Part shown: positions 13,950 through 22,730 of the stretch, piece after piece
How positions within the stretch are numbered: position 1 is the first letter of the stretch
Layout of the letters: each line of letters starts with the position of its first letter
From: Eubacterium sp.
GTDB taxonomy: Bacteria > Bacillota > Clostridia > Lachnospirales > Lachnospiraceae
Assembly (NCBI GenBank): GCA_017459945.1
Contig: JAFUBZ010000011.1
Location: 1-47,128, forward strand
Direction of reading: 5' to 3'
Length of the DNA stretch: 47,128 nt
Notes under the pieces: model-generated
What the model was told of the DNA's origin: nothing
The model's database searches: none
Seen by the model: the letters and a program-made list of their open reading frames with translations, nothing else
Translations under genes and position numbers: made by a program

Positions 13950-16787
13950 ATGCCAAAAATTTCAAGAAAATCATTGGTGATTAACGGCGTACAGCGCTAC
14001 GTCGTCTATGATTCTGAAAAAGATACTCTGGTACATGTTTTACGCCGACTGGGTTTGACCGGAACAAAGGTCGGCTGCGAGAAAGGTGTCTGCGGCGCAT
14101 GTACGGTTGTCTTGGATAAAAAAGTTGTAAGATCCTGTATCGTGAAAATGACAAAGGTCCCGGATTTCGCGGAGGTCATTACGATTGAAGGCATTGGAAC
14201 GCCCTGGAACCTGCATCCGATCCAGGTGGCCTGGATCAAAAACGGCGGTGCGCAGTGCGGTTTTTGTACGCCGGGCTTTATCATGTCTGCGTATGGTCTT
14301 CTGATGGTCAATCCGGATCCGACCAGAGAAGAGGTGCGGGAATGGTTTGCGAAAAATCATAATGTATGCCGCTGTACCGGCTATAAGCAGCTGATCGATG
14401 GTGTTATGGATGCGGCAGCTGTGATGCGTGGGGAAAAAACCATTGAAGAAATCTCCTGGAAACCGAAAGAGGGAGAAGACCTGTACGGTAGTGAAATGCC
14501 ACGGCCGACGGCTCTTGCAAAAGTTTGCGGTCTGACGGATTACGGCGATGACATTGCTCTGAAAATGCCAGGTACCGTCGCATATCTGGCGCCTGTTATG
14601 GCTGGCGTGCCGCACGCTAAGATCAAGAGCATTGATGTATCCGAAGCAGAAGCGATACCGGGCGTCATCAAGGTCTTAACAGCAGCAGATGTACAGGGGT
14701 CTAATGATATTTCATTCCCCGCAGTCGTGCCGCGTCAAAAGGGACAGGGCGCACCCAAGTTCCCGGTGATCGCGGAAGATGTGATCAACCGGCGCGGGGA
14801 TGTCTATGCTGTTGTAGCGGCGGTTTCTACGGAGATTGCCAGAGAGGCAGCAAAGAAGGTAAAGGCAGATCTGGAGATTCTGCCATCCTATATGAGTGTA
14901 CTGGAATCTTCCATGCCGGGCGCACTCCAGCTGTATCCGAACATCCCGAACCAGTATCTGTTTGCGCCGTTGTATAAGGGCGAAGATACGGAAGATATTT
15001 TCGATGACGCGGATATCGTTGTAGAGGGAAGCTGGCATTCACAGCGTCAGCCCCACCTGACGATCGAGCCGGATGTGTTCCAGGGTTACTGGGATGAGGA
15101 CGGAATGCTTACGATCATGAGCAAAACGCACGACCTCTACGGATGCCGTGACGAGCTGGCACCGGCGATCGGTATGGATCCTGAGAAGATCCGTATGATC
15201 GACAACCCGGCCGGCGGATGCTTTGGTTATTCTACGATCTCAAATATTTTTGCGATCGCGGGTGTGGCAGTTATGGCACTCGACATGCCATGCTCTATGA
15301 CACTGACCTATGAAGAGCATATGCATATGACAGGCAAACGGTCCGGAACCTATTCCAACGGCCGCCTGGCATGTGATGCGGATGGTATGATCCAGGGAGT
15401 GGAATTTGATGTTGTTCAGGATCACGGCGCATATGCGGGAACCGCATCGATCGCATTTGGCAATCTGATCTCCGTGCCGTTCCAGGGCTATAACATTCCG
15501 AATGTAAAGGCACTGGCAAGAGCAGGTGCATCGAACCATGCGTTTACCTGTGCGTATTGCGGATTCGGCGGACCGCAGATCTATACGATGAGTGAAGCAC
15601 TGACAGATATGGCAGCAGAGGCTGCCGGTGTCGATGCCTGGGAATTCCGCATGAAAAATGTGGCGCATGAAGGGGATCTTACGATCAACAGCAGAAAGTA
15701 TCATGATTATACTTATCCGCAGCTTCTTGAACTGATCAAACCGCATTATGATGAATTTAAGGCAATCGCGGATGCCGCAAAGAAAGAAGGCCGCCATGTC
15801 GGTGTCGGCATGGGAATGGGGGGCTTTAATGTAGGAAAAGGCTTTATTGACCACTGCGAGAATGATCTGGAACTCTGCGCAGACGGTTATATCAATGTAT
15901 ATAATACCTGGCAGGATCTGGGACAGGGCGGTGATATCGGAACGCTGGCATTGACACTTAAAGCGCTAGAGCCGCTTCATATCGATCCGGAAAAAATACG
16001 TCAGGTAACAATGGATACGAAGCTGGCGCCGGATTCCGGATTGTCTGCGGCAAGTCGCTCCCACTATATGAACGGACGCGCGATCTGTGATGCGGCAGAG
16101 AAACTTCTGAGCGCGATGCAGAAGGATGACGGAACCTACAGGACCTATGAAGAGATGGTAGCCGAAGGTGTCCCGACCAGATATCGCGGTCATGCGGATG
16201 AAGTCGGCAGAGGATATGATCCGGCACAGGATCCAAACACCGGAGAAGGCGACCGGTTCTCAACCTATACCTACGGCGTGGCATGCGCCCTGGTAGAAGT
16301 AGACGTGGAGACCGGTAAGACCACAGTCCTGAAATTCGCACAGGCTGTAGACATTGGAAAGGTCGGCAACAGGCTTTCGATTGACGGTCAGGCATACGGT
16401 CGTATTTCACACGGTATTGGTTTCGCGTTGAGTGAGGATTACGATGCGACAGACCGTGCCAACAACATGGCATACTGTGGCGTTCCGACCTGTACAGATA
16501 TCCCGGATGATATTAGAATAGAGTATTATGAAGACAATCCGCGTCCGGATGGTCCGTTTGGTTCCGGTGGCGCAGCGGAAGTCTTCCAGGCATGTACGCA
16601 TATGCCGGTCATCAACGCGATTAACAATGCGTGTGGCGTACGGATCTACGAACTGCCGGCAACGCCGAAGAAGGTGAAGGCAGCCTGGGAGAAGAAGCAA
16701 AACGGTGAGGATCTGACCCCGCCGAAATATTTCTTTGGATCAGAGTTTGAAGACGAGCTGGAGTACATCAAGGAAAATCCGATCTAA
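13950..16787 (+). CDS. Molybdenum aldehyde oxidoreductase (Mop/xanthine oxidase family)
   Basis: A 945-residue single-chain molybdenum hydroxylase. The N-terminal plant-type 2Fe-2S domain has C43, C48, C51 and C63. The second, helical 2Fe-2S domain has C103, C106, C140 and C142 (QCGFCTPG and CRCTGY). The large molybdopterin-binding part follows from about residue 180, with GGCFGYSTISN and CAYCGFGGPQ. The likely catalytic glutamate lies in PFGSGGAAEVFQ, placed as in Desulfovibrio Mop. There is no FAD domain, so electrons leave through the clusters to a separate acceptor. It oxidises an aldehyde or N-heterocycle with water; the substrate is unknown. It is followed at 21 bp by an XdhC-type maturation factor. 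Confidence 0.92.
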   Translation: MPKISRKSLVINGVQRYVVYDSEKDTLVHVLRRLGLTGTKVGCEKGVCGACTVVLDKKVVRSCIVKMTKVPDFAEVITIEGIGTPWNLHPIQVAWIKNGGAQCGFCTPGFIMSAYGLLMVNPDPTREEVREWFAKNHNVCRCTGYKQLIDGVMDAAAVMRGEKTIEEISWKPKEGEDLYGSEMPRPTALAKVCGLTDYGDDIALKMPGTVAYLAPVMAGVPHAKIKSIDVSEAEAIPGVIKVLTAADVQGSNDISFPAVVPRQKGQGAPKFPVIAEDVINRRGDVYAVVAAVSTEIAREAAKKVKADLEILPSYMSVLESSMPGALQLYPNIPNQYLFAPLYKGEDTEDIFDDADIVVEGSWHSQRQPHLTIEPDVFQGYWDEDGMLTIMSKTHDLYGCRDELAPAIGMDPEKIRMIDNPAGGCFGYSTISNIFAIAGVAVMALDMPCSMTLTYEEHMHMTGKRSGTYSNGRLACDADGMIQGVEFDVVQDHGAYAGTASIAFGNLISVPFQGYNIPNVKALARAGASNHAFTCAYCGFGGPQIYTMSEALTDMAAEAAGVDAWEFRMKNVAHEGDLTINSRKYHDYTYPQLLELIKPHYDEFKAIADAAKKEGRHVGVGMGMGGFNVGKGFIDHCENDLELCADGYINVYNTWQDLGQGGDIGTLALTLKALEPLHIDPEKIRQVTMDTKLAPDSGLSAASRSHYMNGRAICDAAEKLLSAMQKDDGTYRTYEEMVAEGVPTRYRGHADEVGRGYDPAQDPNTGEGDRFSTYTYGVACALVEVDVETGKTTVLKFAQAVDIGKVGNRLSIDGQAYGRISHGIGFALSEDYDATDRANNMAYCGVPTCTDIPDDIRIEYYEDNPRPDGPFGSGGAAEVFQACTHMPVINAINNACGVRIYELPATPKKVKAAWEKKQNGEDLTPPKYFFGSEFEDELEYIKENPI

Positions 16788-16808
16788 GAAGGCACTAAAG
16801 GAGGCCCT

Positions 16809-17750
16809 ATGAATCAGAACGTACAATGGCAACAGGTGTTAATAGAATTAAACCGACGGTATGAAAAGGGCGAATCAACGGAGCTGGTGTTTCCGGGAGA
16901 GGATGCCGGACAGGAGTATAAGCGGCTGTTTCAGAAGCCGACCCGTCTGATCATCCTTGGGTGCGGATATGTGGCACAGGCATTGTGCCGGTTTGCGTCC
17001 GCATTGGAATTCTATGTCGTAGTGACAGATGACAGACCGTCTTTTGCGAATCACGGTCTTTTTCCGGATGCGGATGAGGTCATCTGTGACAGTTTTGAAA
17101 ATGCGATCGATAAAATCAAGATTCGTGAGACAGATTTTGTTGTCGTTGTTACGCGAGGGCACAGGCATGACGCACTGTGCCTTCGTGCGCTTTTAGACGA
17201 TAAAAAACCGATGCCGGCCTATCTGGGACAGATCGGTTCCAGAAAAAGAGTGATCCAGCTCAAGGGTGCCCTGGAAGACGAAGGATATGACAGAGAACGG
17301 CTAGATCAGATCTATACGCCGATTGGTTTGTCGATTGGCGCTGTTACACCGGAGGAGATCGGGATTTCGATTCTTGCGGAACTGATCAAAGTCCGGAGTG
17401 AAAAGTCAGCCCGGACGAAAGGGGGGCTGGATCAGACCAATGCGGATCCGGTTTTTCTGAATTTCGTCGCAGGCAAAGAAGAAAAGGTAATTGCGCTGGT
17501 CGTTAGCCGTTCCGGCTCTGCACCGGTAAAAACAGGCGCCATCATGGCAGTAGACCGTTTGGGAAAAAGCTATGGGACAGTTGGCGGCGGTTGTGGAGAA
17601 CATGAAGTGACGATGCAGGCCAGAAGCGTTTTCTTAAAAAAGCAGAATAGGAGTATGCTTCTGGATCTGACCAATGATGTGGCTTCTGACGAAGGCATGG
17701 TCTGCGGCGGGACAATGGAGATCATGCTTTATTATATGCCGGGAGAGTGA
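16809..17750 (+). CDS. XdhC-family aldehyde oxidoreductase maturation factor, swapped domains
   Basis: XdhC proteins hold molybdenum cofactor and help put the terminal sulfur on molybdenum before insertion into xanthine-oxidase-family enzymes. In this 313-residue protein the Rossmann-type XdhC_C domain comes first (about 40-200: LIILGCGYVAQAL, VVVTRGHRHD, AYLGQIGSRKR, PIGLSIGAVTPEEIGISILAE). The XdhC/CoxI domain comes last (about 220-312: VSRSGSAPVKTGAIMAV, VGGGCGEHEV, MVCGGTMEIML). The canonical order is the reverse. The start follows AAAGGAGG. It lies directly after its likely client and just before the dicluster protein, so one operon is likely. Confidence 0.88.
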   Translation: MNQNVQWQQVLIELNRRYEKGESTELVFPGEDAGQEYKRLFQKPTRLIILGCGYVAQALCRFASALEFYVVVTDDRPSFANHGLFPDADEVICDSFENAIDKIKIRETDFVVVVTRGHRHDALCLRALLDDKKPMPAYLGQIGSRKRVIQLKGALEDEGYDRERLDQIYTPIGLSIGAVTPEEIGISILAELIKVRSEKSARTKGGLDQTNADPVFLNFVAGKEEKVIALVVSRSGSAPVKTGAIMAVDRLGKSYGTVGGGCGEHEVTMQARSVFLKKQNRSMLLDLTNDVASDEGMVCGGTMEIMLYYMPGE

Positions 17751-17754
17751 TTGC

Positions 17755-20037
17755 ATGAAAAGAGAAGAGGCATTTGCGTTTACCGAAAAATGTATCAACG
17801 GAGAGCCGGCCACCTGTATCGCGGCGTGTCCGTTTCATCTGGATATCAAGTCTTTTCTGAAGAAAGCAGCAAAGGGGCGGATCGGCGCAGCGGCACAGGA
17901 GTTAAACAAATCCCTGCCGTTTCCGGTGCTGATCAGTGAACTGTGTCCACACCCCTGCGAGGACATGTGCCAGCGGAAAACGGTTCTTGGAGAAGAGACG
18001 ATCGGCATCAATCTGCTGGAAAGAACCTGTGCGAATTCAGATGAAAATAAAGAAAGAAAAACATATCAGCTGGAATCCCTGCCGCAGCGGATCGCTGTCA
18101 TTGGCGCCGGGCCAACCGGTCTTTCGTGCGCCCTTCATTTGAGCAGAAAGCGTTTACAGGTCGTGGTTTTTGATAAGGAAGACGGATGGGGCGGCAGCTT
18201 GCGGTCACATCAGAGATTTGCGGCATTTGAAACAGAGTGGATTCGGAAATTTGCGTCTGCTGATGTGGCGTTTTCTTTTCAAAGAAAGATCGAAGATCTG
18301 TCTGAACTGGACGCATTTGACATGATCTTTCTGGCGACCGGAAAAGATGGGGATGATTTTGGTCTGCGTGGAGGACTGGATCCGGCTTTGGGTATGACAA
18401 AGCGGCCACGCGTATTCATGGGCGGTGAGATGACGGGTGTGTCTTTGATCGAAGGGATCGCACAGACACTGGATATCTCGAAAGCAATGGAATCCTGGCT
18501 TCAGACAGGAAATGCCTCTTATGGGGCAGTGACCTGGGAAAAGACTGGGTGTAGCAGGGATGTCCCGCATCCTGAGGAAACGCCGACAGAGCACATCACT
18601 CCGGCAGGAGAACTGTATACAAAAGAGGAATTGCAAAAAGAGGCCTCCCGTTGTATGCAGTGTGACTGTGAAGAATGTGTCAAAGACTGTGATCTTTTGA
18701 CAAAATTTAAGAAAAAACCGCCACGCATCGCGATTGATGTGGCACAGGATGGAATGACGAGGAATTCGGTCAGTACGGCCTGCATCACCAGACAGACCTG
18801 GTCCTGCAACCAATGCGGACATTGTGCACAGGTCTGTGAAGAACATGTGGATATCGGAGGTCTGTTTGAACTATCCAGAAAAGACCGGGTTAAGAGCAAT
18901 CTCTATCCGCCGGCATTCCACGGATACTGGCTGCGGGAGATGGAAGAGGCGGTTTCTACGGGTGCTTTGCTGCGCCCGGCACCAAACGGTGCAAAGGAAA
19001 CACAGTTTCTTTTTTTTCCGGGATGCCGTCTCGGCGGAGTCGATCCGGCATATACATTAAGATCCTATGAGACACTTTTATCTTGCAATAAGGAGACCGG
19101 CATATGGCTTGGTTGCTGCGGCGTTCCTGCGCTGTGGGCCGGAGAAGAGGATACGTTTGTTTCTCATATTGAAAAGATGCGGGAGGACTGGGAACAGATG
19201 GGAAGTCCCGCCATCATTTATGCGTGTGCAAGCTGCAGGAGGACCTTTGCACGGTTTCTGCCGGAAGTGCCATTGATCTCTCTGTACGAAGTGCTGGAAC
19301 AGGGCTTGTCTGACGGAGCAATCCATCTTTCAGCAACAACTGCAGATCAGGAATTGATACAAAAGAAATATGATGTGTTTGATCCCTGTGCCGCATACGG
19401 CATGGGAGAAGTAAAAGAAGCGGTCCGGATGCTGGCCGAACGAACTGGTGGCGTGATAACGGATTATGACAGCAGTGGAAAATGCTGTGGCTATGGCGGA
19501 CATATCCAGCTGGCGAATCCGGACTTTTATGATGAGGTTGCAAACAGCCGGTGCAGTGAATCGGATGAGACATTTCTGACCTATTGCGTCAACTGTATGG
19601 AGGTGTTTGCAGCACATGGAAAGGAAACCAGGCATATCCTGGATCTGATATTCTGTCCGGATCATGACCGGAGGAAAGCGACAACACTGGAACAAAAACG
19701 AGAGAATAACCTGCTTGTGAAAAGACGTATTCTGGAATCCTATTGGAAAGAATCGTTTGAGGATGAACAAAACCCATGGGATTCCCTGCAGGTTGATGTG
19801 CCGCAGGATGTCGAAGCGGAGATGGAACGCCTTCTGATCCCGCTTGGAGATGTAAAGAAAACCATTTTTGTCAACGAGGAATCTTGTGAGGGTTTTGAAA
19901 ACCAGTTCGGCGAGGTGCTTTGCCGGATGGTCGGTGATTATATCACCTGCTGGGTGAAATACCGGAAGGAAGAAGATACCTACCATCTGCTGGAGGTGTA
20001 TGCACATCGGATGCATATTCGTGAGGACGAGCGTTGA
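17755..20037 (+). CDS. Flavin/iron-sulfur dicluster oxidoreductase with CCG domains
   Basis: A 760-residue multidomain redox protein. The N-terminal helical Fe-S region (about 1-100) has CIAACPFHLD and ELCPHPCEDMCQRK, like glutamate-synthase small subunit. An FAD-binding pyridine-nucleotide-disulfide domain (about 110-290) has VIGAGPTGLSCALHL. Ferredoxin-like clusters follow at CMQCDCEECVKDC and CNQCGHCAQVCEEHVD. Heterodisulfide-reductase-like CCG modules have WLGCCGVPALWAG and GKCCGYGGHIQL. It matches proteins annotated as pyridine nucleotide-disulfide oxidoreductase/dicluster-binding, found beside Mop-type enzymes. It probably takes electrons from the aldehyde oxidoreductase or drives a maturation step. 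ATG 17755 is chosen, four bases after the XdhC stop. Confidence 0.88.
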   Translation: MKREEAFAFTEKCINGEPATCIAACPFHLDIKSFLKKAAKGRIGAAAQELNKSLPFPVLISELCPHPCEDMCQRKTVLGEETIGINLLERTCANSDENKERKTYQLESLPQRIAVIGAGPTGLSCALHLSRKRLQVVVFDKEDGWGGSLRSHQRFAAFETEWIRKFASADVAFSFQRKIEDLSELDAFDMIFLATGKDGDDFGLRGGLDPALGMTKRPRVFMGGEMTGVSLIEGIAQTLDISKAMESWLQTGNASYGAVTWEKTGCSRDVPHPEETPTEHITPAGELYTKEELQKEASRCMQCDCEECVKDCDLLTKFKKKPPRIAIDVAQDGMTRNSVSTACITRQTWSCNQCGHCAQVCEEHVDIGGLFELSRKDRVKSNLYPPAFHGYWLREMEEAVSTGALLRPAPNGAKETQFLFFPGCRLGGVDPAYTLRSYETLLSCNKETGIWLGCCGVPALWAGEEDTFVSHIEKMREDWEQMGSPAIIYACASCRRTFARFLPEVPLISLYEVLEQGLSDGAIHLSATTADQELIQKKYDVFDPCAAYGMGEVKEAVRMLAERTGGVITDYDSSGKCCGYGGHIQLANPDFYDEVANSRCSESDETFLTYCVNCMEVFAAHGKETRHILDLIFCPDHDRRKATTLEQKRENNLLVKRRILESYWKESFEDEQNPWDSLQVDVPQDVEAEMERLLIPLGDVKKTIFVNEESCEGFENQFGEVLCRMVGDYITCWVKYRKEEDTYHLLEVYAHRMHIREDER

Positions 20038-20051
20038 TTGAGGGGTAAACT

Positions 20052-20243
20052 ATGGAGAACGAAATTTGGAAATGTCGGAAATGCGGCATGGAATTGACAG
20101 AACAGAACGTGGTGTTTGACTATCTGTCATTAAATTTCAGCGAAAAGCTACCCCGCTGTCCGAAGTGCGGGAGAGTATTCATTCCACGTGAGCTGGCAAA
20201 CGGAAAAATGGTGGAAGTAGAGGCACAGTTAGAGGAAAAATGA
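20052..20243 (+). CDS. Rubredoxin-like small redox protein, DVU_1557 family
   Basis: A 63-residue protein with two Cys-x-x-Cys pairs (C8/C11 in KCRKCGMEL, C36/C39 in RCPKCGRVF), a rubredoxin or zinc-ribbon pattern. It resembles the DVU_1557 family of small redox proteins encoded beside Mop-type aldehyde oxidoreductases. It may shuttle electrons between the dicluster protein and a partner. A GAGGGG site lies before the start. Its stop abuts, base to base, the stop of the opposite-strand methyltransferase. Confidence 0.8.
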   Translation: MENEIWKCRKCGMELTEQNVVFDYLSLNFSEKLPRCPKCGRVFIPRELANGKMVEVEAQLEEK

Positions 20244-20948
20244 TCAGACTGCGCGTTGTGCCAGGATGGTAACATAGCCGGTCTCTTTGGGAGAGATGGC
20301 ACAGTTGAAAATACAGCCGTCATTTTGGGCGACCGCTTCTCTGATGTAAGCATCCAGGCTGCCATATCGGAAAATCATGTCAGCGACAAACTGAATCAAT
20401 GCTTGTGTCTGGTCAGAAAGAGAAATGGTAGATTGTTTGAATTTGAGAGAGGGCAGGTATTCGCGGAGATTCTCAGCATGCAAAAGACCGTTTTCCACAA
20501 GCGGATCGGAAGCGGCAGGGTTTTTTCTACAAAGTGCGGAAATATAAAGCCATCCGCCGGGGCGTAAGACGCGTGCGGCTTCAGAAAGAGCCGCTAACGG
20601 ATCCGCAAAGAGAGTCAGTGTGCATTCCATCATTATAAGATCGAAGGAGGCATCCGGAATAGGAAGATGGGATGCATCTGCCAAAAGGAGATTGACAGGC
20701 GCATCCGGATCAAAACAGTCGGTCAGACTGGTCATCAGGTTTGTGCCGGCAGCAGTCAGGGCAAGTTCTGAATGATCGATCCCGGTTACAGAACAGTCAT
20801 ATTCCTGACGAAGAAATGCAAGCGAAGTACCGCTTCCGCATCCGATGTCAAGGATGCTGGATTCAGATGAGATACCGGCAGCGGCGGCTGCGGCTTTTGT
20901 CAGTTTGAGACCGCCGGGACGAAGCGGCGGCTGTCCGGACATAGACAT
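20244..20948 (-). CDS. Class I SAM-dependent methyltransferase, DVU_1556 family
   Basis: A 234-residue methyltransferase with the SAM motif ILDIGCGSGTSLAFL, the acidic end of strand two (VTGIDHSELAL), and ARVLRPGGWLYISAL. The N-terminus MSMSGQPPLRPGGLKLT is the kind of conserved lead seen in the DVU_1556 family, which travels with molybdenum aldehyde oxidoreductases. The acceptor is unknown. It is the only gene of the cluster on the minus strand, end to end with the rubredoxin-like gene and divergent from the C_GCAxxG_C_C gene. The 80-bp divergent gap must hold both promoters. Its own AGGAGG site fixes the start at 20948. Confidence 0.85.
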   Translation of the reverse strand: MSMSGQPPLRPGGLKLTKAAAAAAGISSESSILDIGCGSGTSLAFLRQEYDCSVTGIDHSELALTAAGTNLMTSLTDCFDPDAPVNLLLADASHLPIPDASFDLIMMECTLTLFADPLAALSEAARVLRPGGWLYISALCRKNPAASDPLVENGLLHAENLREYLPSLKFKQSTISLSDQTQALIQFVADMIFRYGSLDAYIREAVAQNDGCIFNCAISPKETGYVTILAQRAV

Positions 20949-21028
20949 AAAGACCTCCTGAAAATGCAGTAACCATTGTTCTGTTGCCAGTATATCATGA
21001 GAACAGGATTGATCGAAAGGAGAAACAC

Positions 21029-21457
21029 ATGGATCGGAATGAGATATTGGAATTATTTGCCGGGAAAATCCATTGTTCGCAGATTGTTGTCGGTCAGTGG
21101 GTAGATGAGCTTGGACTCGACAAGGAAACAGTACTTAGAATGGCAGGTCCGTTCGGGGGAGGCTGTTTTCATGGCGAGGTCTGTGGCTGTGTGGCAGGCG
21201 CACTGATGGTAATCGGCGCGGAATACGGTCATTTCGAATGGGGAGATGAAGAAGGAAATGCGCGCATGATCGAAAAGATCGCCGGATTTAAGGAACGATT
21301 TGTTGAAAGCTGTGGTTCTCTGGTCTGCAGAGAGCTGACAGGGTTTGATTTTTCGGTTCCGGGAGCGTTCGATCAGGCAAAAGAAGCCGGCGTATTCGTA
21401 TCTCGCTGTCCCAACTATGTCAATGCTGCATTGGAGATATTAGATGACATCATGTAA
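21029..21457 (+). CDS. C_GCAxxG_C_C family protein, DVU_1555-like
   Basis: A 142-residue cysteine-rich protein with the spaced pattern of the C_GCAxxG_C_C family: an early C16 (HCSQ), GGGCFHGEVCGCVAGAL (C46, C52, C54), then CGSLVCRELTG and a late CPNYV. It probably binds a metal or cluster, or acts as a thiol carrier; no activity is proven for this branch. ATG 21029 follows AAAGGAGA. It heads the second plus-strand transcript of the cluster and overlaps the ligase gene by 14 nt, so their translation is coupled. Confidence 0.85.
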   Translation: MDRNEILELFAGKIHCSQIVVGQWVDELGLDKETVLRMAGPFGGGCFHGEVCGCVAGALMVIGAEYGHFEWGDEEGNARMIEKIAGFKERFVESCGSLVCRELTGFDFSVPGAFDQAKEAGVFVSRCPNYVNAALEILDDIM

Positions 21458-22730
21458 GACGATCACGCGATCGCCGGTGGATCTGTGGACTGCGCAGAGA
21501 CTTCAAATTCCGATAGAGGAACTGTCTGCAGAAAAGCTTTTCGCATACCAGATGCAGGCGGCACGGGATCTGATCGCATATCTGAAAAAAAACAGCAGTT
21601 TTTATAAAGAGCAATTAAAGACAATCGATGCAAATGAGATCCGGACCATGCAGGATTTTCAAAAACTGCCGACAACGGAAGAATCTGATCTGGTCGGACA
21701 GGAATGGAAATTCCAGTGTGTGCATCCGGATCGGGTAAGGCGCATGGTGACGGTCCCGACATCCGGGACAAAGGGGATGCAGAAGCGGATTGCGTTTACT
21801 GATCATGATCTGCGCCTTGCCATGGCATTTGCGCCGACCGGGTTTTCTGTGATGTGTGAGCCGGGAGACCGGGTGCTGGTGATGATGTCAGGCGGGCGTC
21901 CCGGCAGCATCGGAGATAATGTGGCACGCGGATTAGAGCCGATGCAGGTTGCGGCAAGTGTATACGGTGAGATCCGGGATCTTTCAGATGCAGCAGAGAG
22001 TGTTTTAAAAGAGCAGCCGGATGTGATCGTTGGTGTCCCGTACCAGATGGCAGCGCTCGAACGATATATGGATAAACACCGGATGCCGTTTGAGACAAAA
22101 AGCGTGCTTCTCAGCGCGGACGATGTACCGGAGGCGGTTTGTGAGAGACTGCGAAAGAGTTGGAACTGTAATACCTTCAGACATTACGGGATGACAGAAC
22201 TGTGTATGTTCGGTGCAGTGGAGTGCAGCGGTGCGGACGGATATCACATGCGCGCATGCGACCATTTATTTGAGATTGACCGGCCGGATGAAAACGGATT
22301 TGGGGAAATCCTGGTGACAACGCTGCAGCATGAGGCGATGCCGCTGCTGCGCTACCGGACAGGGGACATTGGCCGGATGGTTACCACGCCTTGTGCCTGT
22401 GGCAGTCCGCTTCCAAGGATCGAAACGGTCCGGGGGAGAAAAGCCAATGCCATATCTCTTCCGAAAGGAGATCTGTTTCTGCGGGACATCGCAGAGGTCG
22501 TCTACCGGGATCCTGCGGTGATTGATTTTATGTGTGTGGTAGAAAAAAACAGAACCCGCATCGAAATAGAGACTCTTTCAGAGGATCGCGCGGATGAGGC
22601 ATTGATATCCGGAGCTGTTGAAGAACTGTTTTTACAAAGAGGCGGGGAGAATCCCTGCCTTGTAGAAAGCAAAACGTATGATCACAAAGATCATATGACG
22701 GGGAGGAAAAAATGGGTAATCAGACAATGA
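21444..22730 (+). CDS. AMP-dependent CoA ligase-like protein, DVU_1553 family
   Basis: A 428-residue adenylate-forming enzyme related to phenylacetate-CoA ligase. It has the phosphate-binding TSGTKGMQKR, the adenine motif RHYGMTELCMFG, and the hinge region LLRYRTGDIGRM, followed by a short Cys-containing CACGSPLPRIE segment. The family (DVU_1553) is found with Mop-type aldehyde oxidoreductases. It may activate the acid product as a CoA or other ester, or adenylate a group used in maturation; neither is shown. It starts inside the preceding gene and overlaps the radical SAM gene by 19 nt, a tight three-gene unit. Confidence 0.87.
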   Translation: MTSCKTITRSPVDLWTAQRLQIPIEELSAEKLFAYQMQAARDLIAYLKKNSSFYKEQLKTIDANEIRTMQDFQKLPTTEESDLVGQEWKFQCVHPDRVRRMVTVPTSGTKGMQKRIAFTDHDLRLAMAFAPTGFSVMCEPGDRVLVMMSGGRPGSIGDNVARGLEPMQVAASVYGEIRDLSDAAESVLKEQPDVIVGVPYQMAALERYMDKHRMPFETKSVLLSADDVPEAVCERLRKSWNCNTFRHYGMTELCMFGAVECSGADGYHMRACDHLFEIDRPDENGFGEILVTTLQHEAMPLLRYRTGDIGRMVTTPCACGSPLPRIETVRGRKANAISLPKGDLFLRDIAEVVYRDPAVIDFMCVVEKNRTRIEIETLSEDRADEALISGAVEELFLQRGGENPCLVESKTYDHKDHMTGRKKWVIRQ

